Made by a program: the position numbers and the translations under genes
Notes under the pieces: generated by a model
What the model was told of the DNA's origin: nothing
Database searches by the model: none
Seen by the model: the letters and a program-made list of their open reading frames with translations, nothing else
NCBI RefSeq assembly: GCF_011075055.1
Contig: NC_058140.1
Location: 14,382,668 to 14,446,667 of the forward strand
From: Mangifera indica
Taxonomy: Eukaryota; Streptophyta; Magnoliopsida; Sapindales; Anacardiaceae
Direction of reading: 5' to 3'
Length of the DNA: 64,000 nucleotides
Part shown: in pieces, positions 48,783 to 60,900 of the stretch
How the letters are laid out: each line of letters begins with the position of its first letter
Numbering within the stretch: position 1 is the first letter of the stretch

Positions 48783-51269
48783 CCTTTGGAGCATATCTTG
48801 ATTGTCACAACTACAGTTTAGATTGATTAGGCAGAGCAAAGTTATCGATTTTCAGAAGAAGCAGTCCAGTGAGCAAACAAAACTGGAAAATCAACTAAGA
48901 GCCATTCTTATGGAGGTCCTTAAAGAGAATGATAAGGATCGTTAGCCACAGGAGGTAGGAATTGAGAGGAAGGCTAGGGTTTTGCTCCTTGATGTTTTCT
49001 ATGTAGTTTGGGTTCGATTTCTCAACTAGGTTTTGTCCTTCTTGGATGAGAGTTACACTAAACAACGTGTAAAATGGAGATATCTTTGAACACTTAAAAA
49101 TGTTTATGGTGCTCTACAAGGAGGAGCAAGAGCGAAGGCTAAATGCACACTCATAGTGTCAGATAATGATATGAGATGCATTATAAGACAAGTTTTGGAT
49201 CTTGAGAGAATGAATAATTTTTGTCTTCCATTCACCACATAAACAAGGATGAAAATTTTATCCTCAATTCATCACATAAACAAAGATAAAAATTTTGTCA
49301 TTAATTCTCTACATAAATAAGAACAAATTTTTTTGTTGGAAAAAAGTTATTCTTATATTCTTTTTTGGGACAAAACTGAGTTATTTAGGACAAATAATAA
49401 TTCATTTATAAAAAAAAAAATTCATCCCAAAATGAGTATCATTTTATAACAAACCAATATTTTATTTATAATAACCAGTTATTTAGTACCTTTTTTTTGT
49501 GACCATTACCTTTTGGTAACCCAAATTTTTGTGATGATTTGATTTGTTGTGCCGATTAAATTTTTAGAGTGAAATTTTCACTTTCCGTGACAAATTTTTA
49601 TCAAATTTTATGAAATTTGTTATAATAATATATCTAATTGTTTTTTATGTAGCTTGTTACTTTAGAATGGCTTGTCACCCTTTGGTAGTTTGTTGTTTTT
49701 TAGGTATTGTTTTGTGAATTTGGTCAAGGGAGAAGTTTACCACATGATATTAAGAATGTTAAAGTCAGGATTGAGTTTAAGTTTGAAGAATTTTAGGAGT
49801 GGATTTTTAGAATATAAGTTTCAACATGTCTCCAGTTTTAAGTTAAGAATGTTGGGTTTCTAAATTATCCCAAGTTACGGGAGTTTCAGAGTTATCAAAA
49901 TTGTCCAAATGAAATAAATGCGAGACTAGATGAATTTAGCAAATTTCTTTCTATGAGTGATTTCTTATGTTCAAATTCTACAAAGGCAAACATCTCAAGG
50001 ATGAAACAAACTATATGTTATTACTGAAATTGGAGTTTGTCTTAGTCAATTAACTGCTGTTACATGTGAAACAATCTGGCTATATTAATGAGATTCCGAT
50101 CAACTGGGATCACAAGGATTCTACCATGACAACTCCTCATGCAATTATGTCACCCCATTAAATTTTAAGATACACATCTAATTTAACAATTAAATCTTGT
50201 TCAATTTATCTGTGATTCAGCTTTATTATCTATAAGATCGATGTGCAATTATTTTAATTTTCGGTTTTGTTCTCATCTTTCATTAAACTATTAAAAAATA
50301 AAATTGACTTGATTCTTAAAAGCATGCGGCCGATCCTTCATCAATCTCATCCAATATGTAGTATCCTCCAAATTTCATGATTAAAATTTCCCACCCAAGG
50401 TTTGGAGTATGCATTTTTCCACCCTTTGATGAGATAAATCAATTTTTTAAGCCAAAATCAAACACTATTAATGAAAAAGAGCTCTAACATATGTAGAAAA
50501 TGTAATTAATATGTTACCCCTAATTGTTTCACATTTTTGAAATTTGCCATATTACTCTAATCAAATGCAAATAACATTTTCACTCTACTATTCATCAAAC
50601 AAACCCACACCAGCAACCAATATTACATTTCTAGTCTTCCAGTCCAATCTTTTCTCATAATTGGTCAAAAACACCAAACACAATCTTGTGTACGTTGTCA
50701 GGGGAAATAAGGAAACAGTTCTCATCCAAGTCACGAGTGAGTCCTTCAAGTTGATGTAGAGTGTAGAGACAAGAGTGGAAAGCATTGGAGTCAAAGGTGG
50801 CTTGATTCAAAGAGAACGAACTAGAGCAGTATCAACAGTTTGTTTGGGAGTGGGGATACATTGTAGGAGTTGTTTCTTGGTTTTTTTCAACCACGATCCT
50901 TGAATTAGATAGCTAAGGTAATGGTCATGGTGGCAAAGGACATTGCAAGAGAAAAGCACGGTCATGACACTATCTAGATGAATCGACAAGGTCATGACAC
51001 TAGTAAAAGGAGGATAGGTCACGATTTCAAGGAATATAACACTAATAATTAGATTAATATCGGAAAAGGTAATGAAACTCTTATTCTTCAAAGGCCATCA
51101 ACTAAACCATTAATTCTGTCGGCTAGCTTTATGTTAAGGTGTTAGGTTCTAAGTGAAAAACTTGATTTTTATCCTCAAAAGAGTGGAAAAATATTTTAAG
51201 CTAATCCTTATGTGAAAAAATATAATTCGCTCGTTAAACAACAAAAGCACATTACCCTAGTCAATATAG
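48783..51269. other. Unidentified insertion DNA right of the TRIM
   Basis: Right-copy-specific. 48820-48945 contains a frame ending ...SSEQTKLENQLRAILMEVLKENDKDR-stop that looks like a coiled-coil scrap of an old gene or transposon. 49223-49331 holds a three-unit tandem repeat of about 37 bp. 49560-49630 has words such as GTGACAAATTT seen in some CACTA subterminal regions. Near 50385-50430 lies a stray TTCCCACCCAAGGTTT terminus of the Mutator-type MITE family. No intact gene. Confidence 0.3.
49223..49331. repeat. Three-unit imperfect tandem repeat (about 37 bp each)
   Basis: Each unit contains a CA(C/T)ATAAACAA-type core followed by GATAAAAATTTT; the third unit is the most diverged. Confidence 0.6.
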
Positions 51270-51787
51270 ATAAATTAATCCCCATAATTATTGTTAATTT
51301 TGAAGCAAATATTGAAACCACGTGGTGTTGTACTGGACTATATTCATGTTTCACGATGGCTTGAACACCAAAGATCTTCACATTAAGCCCTAATTTAAAC
51401 ATAGAGAATGAACATAAACAAATGAAACTAATTACATTATGAATTCATCATGATAGTATAAACTATACATAATTTGTTCTTTTGAGTTTGTTTAATGGGA
51501 AACAAGTGGTGAACTAGCTGCCAGCTCTTTCCAAAACAGAAAAATAAAAATAAAGAGCTGCAAATGATGAGTCGTGCGAGCAGCCGGCCATAAATGAATC
51601 AATAAACACAAATAAGAAATGTTATTATTCTCATGTGCGGAAGAAAATAAGATTTTATGAAAGGTTATCCAATATTGTTATAATACTGAGATTTTATTCC
51701 GTTCCAAACGAGTTGTTTTTATGCAGAAATTCATTAAACTTTTAACACCAGCCAACAAGAGATCGTGCAGAAGGCCGGCTGGCGAGT

Positions 51788-52950
51788 TCTTATTATTTCA
51801 AAAATATGAGCAAGGTGTATAAATGAACATATATGTATGTCGAATTAAGTGTACAATTCTGTCTGTATTCATATGGGAAGCTTCCTTTGCTCTTTGTTTA
51901 AGAAAAATATGTTTTATTTTAAGCGTAGATGGGGCGTTAAAGTCGCCGGAATCTTTGGTGGCACTTTGGGACATGGCCATGGAATTAGACTGATTCTTCT
52001 TTTGTATTTTTTCAGAGTATTAAATTTGTTAATGGAGTTCTATTGGTTAATAATAACATGAGCATGCATTTTGAGGTTAACTTTTTTTTGGGGTTTTGAC
52101 CCAAATCTTTCTTGATGACATTTTAAATGATACTTCTGCAGCTCAGGTCAAAACTTCATTTTTTTTTTTTTGGGTTTTTTGCTGGGTAAGCTAGCTGTGA
52201 ATTAAGAAATTGGCTCTTTTTCCTGCATGGATATTTTATAATTTGCCTCTTTAACTTCTAATTACTTACCTCCTCTTTTTTTTTTTTTCAATTTAATTGG
52301 ACTCATATGTGTTAATTAATATTGAAAATGAATTGGGATAGCAGAAAATAAAAATGAAGACTAAATTGGGATGACTACTAATTTTGATAGTAGAAATAGA
52401 TAGTAAACATTTTATAATTATATGATGAATATCTTTTAACTCTATAACCCAACCCAAGAGATCTGTAAATCTATTTGATGTAATTAAATTTGTTACCATA
52501 TCATCATACCATCATTTACCCTATTTTAATAAATCAACTTATATTACTTTAGATATTGCATGTTGAATGAAGTTAAGAATTTATAATGAGATGGTTATCT
52601 TATTATTTAGCTTATTAATAACATTCAATAAAATGCTAATAATTTTAGAAATTTTGTAAAATAAAATGTTATCCGCATTTTTATGATAAATATTTTTCAA
52701 TGTCACATGTTAAGAATACAAATTGAAAGTTATACTTAATAATGCATTAAAATAAGTAAATTTTTTGTCATTTTTATAATAAACAAATGTATTTTAATAT
52801 TTACTATTAATGGAAAAACCAATTATCGAGATTTAGTAACTCGAGGATTTTAATGAATATAGTTATTAATAGATAAGTGATTAAATTCTAATTTTATAAT
52901 CAGATCGATGAGATTTGATTAATATGATATTTTGAATAATGATCCAAATT
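51788..52950. other. Further right-copy-specific insertion, unidentified
   Basis: The left copy passes from 34790 to 34845 where this copy has about 1.2 kb more. No gene recognised; the 70-codon frame at 51849 has no known motif. Poly-T runs at 52158-52171 and 52275-52289. Confidence 0.4.
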
Positions 52951-54783
52951 TAAATCGATACAATTATTTTGTTAATTAGAAATACGGCAGATATATATAT
53001 ATTTTGCAGCAAAATCAGTGAAATTTTGGTTTCAAATTTAGTTAAAATTTTAAAAAATAGATTTGAATATCTAATTTTATTTATAATATTTTAATGTGTT
53101 TTAAAGGGTAGAGGAAGCACATTGGTGTTAGATGGTCAAATTTATAGACTTATGTTTGTTAATATTAAATATAAGAATGATAAAAAATAAAAAAAATATA
53201 TATAAGTAAATTTAGTAATAGATATGATAGGTAGATTTAGTTAATAGAAATGTTAGATTTGAAAAGTGGTAGATATTGTTGTTTTATGTTTACTAAATTT
53301 AGTAGATGATTGGGTTGGTAAAATTACAATGATTAGAAGTTATTTAAAATTAATTGCTTTTTAGGCATTTAAATTGAAAGGGAACCACTCTCTCTCCTCT
53401 TCCTCTTTTCTGCAACCAACGTTAAAAGATTGGATTATTTACGGATCCTCTTCAATTATTTCTCATCAACTTATTTTTAAATTACCAGCAAAACTTTATA
53501 ATAATAAAATTAAAATAAATAAAAACCTTCATCATCTTCTGCCACACAATAAATCAAATGCGCCAAAATTATCTTGTGATTTTGCTTTAGTTAATAATTG
53601 GATTCTGGTAAAAAATTTTAGCATTGTGATGACAGAAAATGAGCATGTGTATTCTTGAAGATGCCCTAATCCCCATCTTGGAATAACTTAACTACAATTA
53701 AGACTAAGTCTTGCATTGAATTTTCTTAATCTTTTTCTCTACATTGTTATTGCTTCATAGAAGTTAAATTTAATGTAATTTACCAACTTCTTTGTGTTGG
53801 ATTAATTACACAAATTCATATACTATATTCATGTAATTAATTAATTGAATTACATTAAAATCTTATACATACAGATGGTAAAATATTTAAAATTAAAAGA
53901 TTTAAGAATTCAAATAAAACTTATTTGCGATAATTGTTACAGTATCAACTCCGAATATGATCCATTATCTCCCTTTTCCCAAGTCTTTCTTGTTGAATGA
54001 GTGTAACAAATATGATGTAATAAAGAGTAATTCTTTGTTTATAAATTTCATTCTCAAACTCTTACATTCGAACTATTGTGTTCTAATGTGAGCGAATATA
54101 AAGATATTATGAATCTAACATGCAAGAAAGTTACATGAATTTGCATACATAGTATTTTACTATTTTAAATTGGCCGATGATTAATAACTATTGCATGAAC
54201 TTGGAGATTAGGGTTACAATAAGCTTAGAAAGATACAAAGAAATCTGGTTTCACAGTCCAATGGAAAATCTGATAAGCATTTTTAACTGATATGGATTCA
54301 GATTTGTGAAGTCTGAAGAAGGGAGGAGACAAGTATCTCATCTCCACGATCTGGCCGTCCTTTTCTTAACATAAAATTTTCATTTTCATACTGTTTAAAC
54401 ACAATTCTTTATGTTGAACTTATTTTATTAAAAACAACCCCACGTTCTCCAGATTGCCAGGTGTGATTCTCTTCCTCCCAAATGTAACTTTCAATGCCTT
54501 CATGTTTTCTCCTAACTAGTCACAGTTATACTGAGCTTGAATCTCAATTTTATTTCGTTTTTGTAGTTTACTTAAGGTTCGAGGACGTTTGGGGCCACTC
54601 AAAAGGTTTCCCTATTTTAATTATATTTTTGAGTGAACTTGGTCTCTCTCTGAGTTGTACCTTGGCCCCATTACAAAATTCTGAAACTTAGTTGCAGGTT
54701 ATTGGCACTTTTTGTGTACTGATAATTGATAAATATGAAATGAGATATTGTTACTTTTGCGGACATTCTTCTGGTTTGTTGGG

Positions 54784-54792
54784 TATAAATAT
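54784..54792 (+). promoter_or_regulatory. TATA box of bHLH copy 2
   Basis: TATAAATAT 113 bases before the ATG at 54897, matching the position in copy 1. Confidence 0.7.
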
Positions 54793-54896
54793 GTCTCACA
54801 ACCCAGTTTCCCACTCAAGCAATCTTCCGAATTTGAGAGCTTGTTTCTCTTCCTAGCTAACACACTTAAAAACATCATCTCTAAAGGAAAAATAAT

Positions 54897-56257
54897 ATGG
54901 AGTCTTTGGGAGCTAATGCGGAGGGAGAGTGGGGATCTCTAAGTGGAATTTACACCAATGAGGAGGCTGATTTCATGGCCCAATTGCTCGAAAATTGTAA
55001 CTTTCCTAATGATTTAGATGGCAGCACAAACTTCGGAAACCCGTCAGTGTTTTGGCCTGGCCATCATGAATCAACAATGAACTTGTCAGGTTTTAATGAA
55101 GGTGCTTATTATTCTTTGGATATTGGTGATAATAATACTAGCTCGTATAGTTACAGTGATGGTAGCAGTATTCTTTTCCCAAGTTCTTCCAGACAAGGAA
55201 GCTACTATTTGAGTGATTCACAGCCAATTTTGGTCACTCATAATACTAGTTTCGGGTCTATGGATTCTTGTTTGGGGGATGCAAACAAAACCACCTCTTT
55301 CCTTATTGAAGGTGAAGAGTGTTTGAACCAAGAGATGAGCCATGGCAATAGGGAAAATCGATCCAAAAATGAATCTGGGATGCAACTAATAGAACCAGCT
55401 TGCGAAGAAAAAACCGTCAACAACCCATCGGAGAACACTAAAAAGAGATCTAGAAGCAACACTGATGTGAGCAGAATATGAAACATTTGTTACCATTTTT
55501 TTTTTTTGTTGGTTACGGTTGAAGTTCTTACTGATTATTTTTTAACAATGTAGGCTCAAAAGAATAAGAAGGTTTCCAGACCGAGGAAAAACCAGAAGAC
55601 TGTTCCACCGAGCAACAATGAGCAGGAATATAACAACAATGGCGGTCTTAACAGGCAGACCTCAAGCATTTGCTGCTCGGACGACGATTCTAATGCCTCT
55701 CAGGAGCTGAATGGAGGAGAGAATTCAAGTTTGAGTTCAAAAGGGAAGGCAGCTCTCAATCTCAATGGCAAAACAAGAGCCAGTAGGGGATCAGCAACTG
55801 ATCCTCAAAGCCTGTATGCAAGGGTAAATATCTAACAATTGTATCACTCAAAATTTTATTGTTGATGCCAATCAGTAAAAGTTGATTAATCAACATTTTG
55901 TTTTTTTATCTTGCAGAAAAGAAGAGAAAGAATCAATGAGAGGCTGAGGATTTTACAGAGCCTTGTCCCTAATGGAACAAAGGTTGACATTAGCACAATG
56001 CTTGAAGAAGCTGTCCAGTATGTGAAGTTTTTACAACTCCAAATTAAGGTAAGGTCAATTGCAAAATTAAGAAGATGATGTTTTGCATGTGATTAATTTG
56101 ATCCATAAAATAACGTGGATGAATTGATCTAACTCTTGTGCTTTTTGGGTTTTGATTTTTGCAGCTCTTAAGCTCTGATGATCTATGGATGTATGCTCCC
56201 ATTGCTTACAATGGAATGAACATTGGACTTGATCTCAAAGTCACTGCGCCTAGGTGA
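54897..56257 (+). CDS. RSL-type (class II RHD6-like) bHLH transcription factor, right copy, canonical
   Basis: Four exons: 54897-55466, 55554-55823, 55917-56048 and 56165-56257. They have the same lengths as copy 1 and give 354 residues. The N-terminal two thirds are Ser/Asn-rich, with a basic stretch KKRSRS and [13 protein letters not shown] before the bHLH. The domain ([52 protein letters not shown]) and the tail [17 protein letters not shown] agree with the RSL2/RSL4-type consensus as I recall it. The family lacks the usual Glu of the basic region and binds root-hair-specific promoters. The leader lacks the upstream ATG of copy 1. This copy probably keeps the ancestral role. Confidence 0.94.
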
Positions 56258-56582
56258 ATGCGGAAGATTATTGAGGGCCATTCTTTAATTCTCTCTTAAA
56301 AAAATTTAGCAAGTTCATAGATAATAAAACATTTTCCATTATGTAATGAGTTTATCTTTTACAAGTAATCATAATTTTCTCTCATCAAATTCGTGAGAGT
56401 AATTTTTATGAGAAATTCATCGGATATGTTCAAATATATTGTCATCAGGCCGATTATAATAGACTTCTCAAGACTCAATACAGAGTGACATTTTCATGAA
56501 CATTTTTTCTTGGTGTAGCAAATACCATCTTGTAGATTAATGAATATTTTGCACGCAAACACAATCAATTATCACTAAAGAA

Positions 56583-57109
56583 TAGGGATGGCAACAGGGA
56601 GGGGTAAGGAGGGGATCTCAATCCCTATCCCCTTCTCCGTGAGAGATATCAATTTCTATTCCCGTTATAAAGATGAAAATAATTCTCCGATCCCTTCTTG
56701 AGGGTAAAAATCCCCTTCTTATACTCATAAAAAAAAATTTTCTCCTTATACCCTTAAACATAATATAAATATATTAAATGACAAAATTAAGTAAAATTAA
56801 AACGAATTCACTATTTCATATGTCACATATATAATATATTAATCACTTTATTATGTACAACAAAAACATAAATAATCTAAAATTATAAAAATATGTTAGT
56901 ATTTTAAATAAATATATTAATATAAAGGGACTGAGACGAAAGCGGGGTAGGGCAGGGCGAGAAGAAAACACAAGTATTCTTGTCTTTGATTGTGGGGATT
57001 TTTTCATCTCCGTTCTCGTCCTCTTTCTTGTTTCTATCGGGTAATCCCCTCTCTGTTAGGGTCGGAGAGGATCAGAGCCTCTAAAATTGAGTTAACATTG
57101 TCATCTCTA
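56583..57109. mobile_element. Small TIR element (527 bp), probably hAT-like
   Basis: Ends are inverted: TAGGGATGGCAAC on the left, TAGAGATGACAATG (reverse complement) on the right. Inner sequence is built of GGGGA/TCCCC words. It is absent from the left duplicate at this point. A clean target duplication was not found, so the superfamily is uncertain. Confidence 0.55.
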
Positions 57110-57930
57110 CTGGAAGAACAAACTTCTCTGTGAAGTTTTCTTTAAGAACTTTAAAATGTTATTCTCAGTTTTCATTTTTTCTTTTTTTTTTGTAATTGAG
57201 AACCAACCCAACCATTATATCGGATAAGTCAAGATTTTATTAGTCATGACAGAGGCTGAAATTTTGATATTTTCCCTATAAATTCTATTACTCCATTAAT
57301 TTTACTGATCCATCAATTTTCATATGTTATTCCCTTGGTGTATCCCTTTCCAACAAGTCTAACAAGAGATTGTTTTCTTACAAGATGAAAAGACAGGAAA
57401 ATCAACGGACGTGAGTCTCTAGTCTCTAATTCCCACAACAATTTTTTGAATGACCAATATCGTCATTATCCAAACAACTTCATGAAATAATCCAACAAAA
57501 TATTTTAAATTACAGTTAAGTACAAACAAGAAAGTGAATTCTCTTTAAATTAAAAATAATAATAAATACAGTCATTGAGTAAAATGTTCACCCCATCTAA
57601 AAAGCATAAAATGAAATTGAAGTTGTCATATAAATTAGGGGAAATGAGAATCTTGAATGGATGTGAACAAAAATTCTTTAACGTTACAGCGAAATCCCTT
57701 ATAATTTCTGTGCCCCATATGGAATTCCTAATTCAACTCTGCATCATGTTACAGTCCAAACAAACAACAGGACTACCACTATTCTGCGTTTCATTATTGT
57801 CCAATTCCAGCATTTATATAACATAGACATTATATCCATGATTCAATCTTTAAGACTGGAACAAAGAATGGGCACTGAAACACATCCAGTCTGCATTGCC
57901 AAAATCCTTGAAAGATTCATGGTTCCTTGT
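57110..57930 (-). other. 3' flank and 3' UTR side of the VSR gene
   Basis: No gene of its own. From about 57380 it matches 39070-40180 in the left copy, so it was part of the duplicated unit. The VSR transcript should end here. The 83-codon plus-strand frame at 57575 is antisense to this region and is not supported. Confidence 0.45.
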
Positions 57931-60900
57931 TCATGCGTGTTCATCATCTACATGATTTTGTACTCCAGCTTGACTGTCCAGAGGCATATACTGGGCCATT
58001 ATGGCTCTGATCTCAGAATCCATGTATGACTGCAAAGGCAAAAGAGAGTGAGATAAAGAAAGATCAACAACTTGAAAGCGCGAAAATGATGCCTTACAAC
58101 TTTTCTTTTTCCCATAAGAAACAAAATTATAATTTGCATATCTATCAAAATTGCTGGCTCTTGTTTAATTAATCAGCCTCATACCCAAAATAACAAATGA
58201 AGATGTATGACCATATGACATATAAATGCATATCACAAAGCTATCCCTTCAGATGTTCACCCAAAGTACTATATAGGAGTGACAACTCTAGGGCATGTTT
58301 ATTTTGGATGGATTCACCAGGCATCCTACTACAACAATGGATAGAAAGGTAAAATATTAATGTTTGGAGCCTTCTATACCCTTTGACTAAAATTACAGAT
58401 AGATTTAAGTAGTTCTGAAATTCATAAGTCCTTGAATGTGTTAGTAACCTCCTTTGGGTAACACTATATCAGAGGTTACAAAAACTTGTCCATTAAATTA
58501 TAAAAGCAACATTTCAAGGGGTTGCGCACAATCAATATGCACAACCAACACTAACAAAACTGTGATATGCAAACTAGCTTTAAATAAAAAAAATTATATA
58601 AAATGAATGAAAAAAGAATATATATATCCCCAACTTACTCTTAATCTATATTTATAAACGAGATATGCTCCGCCAGCAGCCATAGCCAAGCCAACTAGAA
58701 TGACCCAAAAGGCAGTCCAAGCAGATTTAACTTCTGTACCCCTCTTACCTGCCATTAGCAATGAGGGGAACATCAAGAGATGAACCATAGCAAAGCACAA
58801 GCATATTTATAGGTGGTTACCAAAAAAAATTATTTATAGGTAGAAAAGTATTGAAAAAACAATCTTGAGTTGGCAAACTCACTTATACAGGTATCATGGT
58901 CCCTGATATACAGAAGATCCCCACTACAAGTACATTCATAGCTCCCCCAGGTATTTTTGCAGCTACATGCAGGGCACTGACAAGCTGTCCTCTCTTTGCA
59001 TTCATCAATATCTATATGTATATAGAAAATATTTAGATGACTGAACCATCATTTAAAGAATCTAGAGACAAACTTATTCTGGCTCTACAATAGAAAAGAA
59101 AAACTTTTAGCACACAGACTGCATAATACTTTTTCCATTCCACAACTAGTTGCAAACCAAAATAAAAGATATGTAATCTGTCAATTACATTTAAAAACAA
59201 AAAGATTAATCCAGAGTTTACATGACTGTTGAAGCTTTCTTTGGGCATGTAATTGCACTCATTCCTAGGTGTAAATGCTAATGAACCCAACATTCAAAGG
59301 CCTAGGATCTACGTCCAACCTCTTAAACCTTTTTCTTCCTTTCAATCATCAGAAAGTTGCATCTAGAATCAATTTCCAAGAAATCTGAAACCTATTCACA
59401 TCAATCAATATGCCCAAAAGTTGTAATGCTGGATTTAAAAGTTCTGCACAGCAGAGATTTTCTGTTCAGCATCAAAAGTTGACTATTAGTAATTATGACC
59501 ATTATGTTTACATTGCCGTAATTGCCAAAAGTAAATTAGTTTTCTCACACATCACGATTTCTTGTACCCATTACTTCAGATGCTGTTCAAAGAGTTACAG
59601 ATGACATGTTAAATTGTCTTTGTATATGTTGTCTTTGTGCATTTAGACGCCATCTCAGTAAAATAAATTTTACATTCCATTCATCTTGGCAAGAGAAATA
59701 TAAAATAAGATCAAAATGGAAGAATCTCTCACCTACGCAGCTTTTGACACCATCACCTTTAAAACCTGGAGGACACTGGCATTTCCCACCCTCAGAATCC
59801 TGTTCAAGGAATCATATTTGTGAACATAAATACTCTGGCAGTGAGTGTCAAAGTGCATTGAGAACACAGGAAGTTGTAAAGAGAATATCACTGACCAAAC
59901 AGGCAGAGTAGGCGTGCCCATCCTTGGAATCATGCCAACAACCTCCATTATTTATCCTGCACTTTCCAGGACCACTAACTGCAAGAAAAAAGGAAAACTT
60001 ATTGCTTAAATATTAAAACACCACCATTAAGTCTCTAAAAATCATACTTCTAGAAATTTAAACATCAGACCTGAAGCACAAATTCAAAATTTATATTTAT
60101 CTTCCTTTATTCTGACCCCTAAAAAGAGATTAGTTTCTTTTGTTTTTTTTTTCCCCGTGAATCTTGATGAATGCACATTAAAGAGCTCAGCCTGAGGTCA
60201 ACAACATCTACACATAGGGGTGAATTCAAGCTAAGCAAAACCCAAACAAGAGTATGCTCAAGCTTGGATCAGATCAAGTAGAGGATAGCTCAAATTTTAC
60301 TTGAGATCAACAAGCTCAAATTTTTTTAGCTTGGGCTCAGTTTGGTGTGTAGTATTGAAGCTCGAGGTCAATTCACAAGCTACTTGACTTTGGATTCAAT
60401 TTGAAAGGCCCAACCCAAGTTGGCAATAGCTTGAAATACGATTGATTTTGTTAATTTTTGGTTACTTGGATATTTAAAGCCCAGTTAAGATTAAGAGTGG
60501 ATTTGATTTAAGCTAGCTTGAGCTTGGCTCAAAGCTTGGAGCTCGAATTGAGCTAGCAAGCTAATCTGAGCCAAGCAAGGCCCAACTCAAACTCAGCGCA
60601 TTTTTATAAACAAGTCAAGCCCTTGAAACAAGCTTGATCTGAGCTGTGAGCCTAGCTTGAGTTAGCTTAGATTGAATCCACCTTTTTCTACACATCTCAA
60701 ACTAGGCTCAGGTGTTACAAGGAAAAACTTACAATTGACTTGATATCTGTTGGGATAGGTTTAGTCTAACAAGTTCGAACTAACCCCTTCCCCAAAAAAA
60801 AGCCTTGCCCATTGTATTCCAAATACTATACTATATTCAGAGACTTAGAATTTTCCTTTGTTATTTTGTTTTTCCTCTAAATACTTGGTAAGCAACTCAT

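Larger units (their letters stand above)
40775..58515 (+). repeat. Right copy of the tandem segmental duplication
   Basis: Begins in copied ZFPL1 intron 7 and ends in the VSR intron between its last two exons (58030-58638). It is about twice as long as the left copy because of added blocks at 41495-42376 (hAT), about 42780-45040, about 45640-51270 (with a Mutator-type MITE and a TRIM), about 51788-52950 and 56583-57109. The outer gene, VSR, is whole on this side. Confidence 0.86.

Noticed and set aside
47546..49620. Possible CACTA transposon (CACTAC start, GTGACAAATTT words)
   Set aside because: No matching TAGTG end, no 3-bp duplication and no transposase; evidence too weak for a call.
58594..58800. 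Separate small membrane protein (68 codons)
   Set aside because: It is the transmembrane exon of VSR (58639-58748) read into flanking introns.
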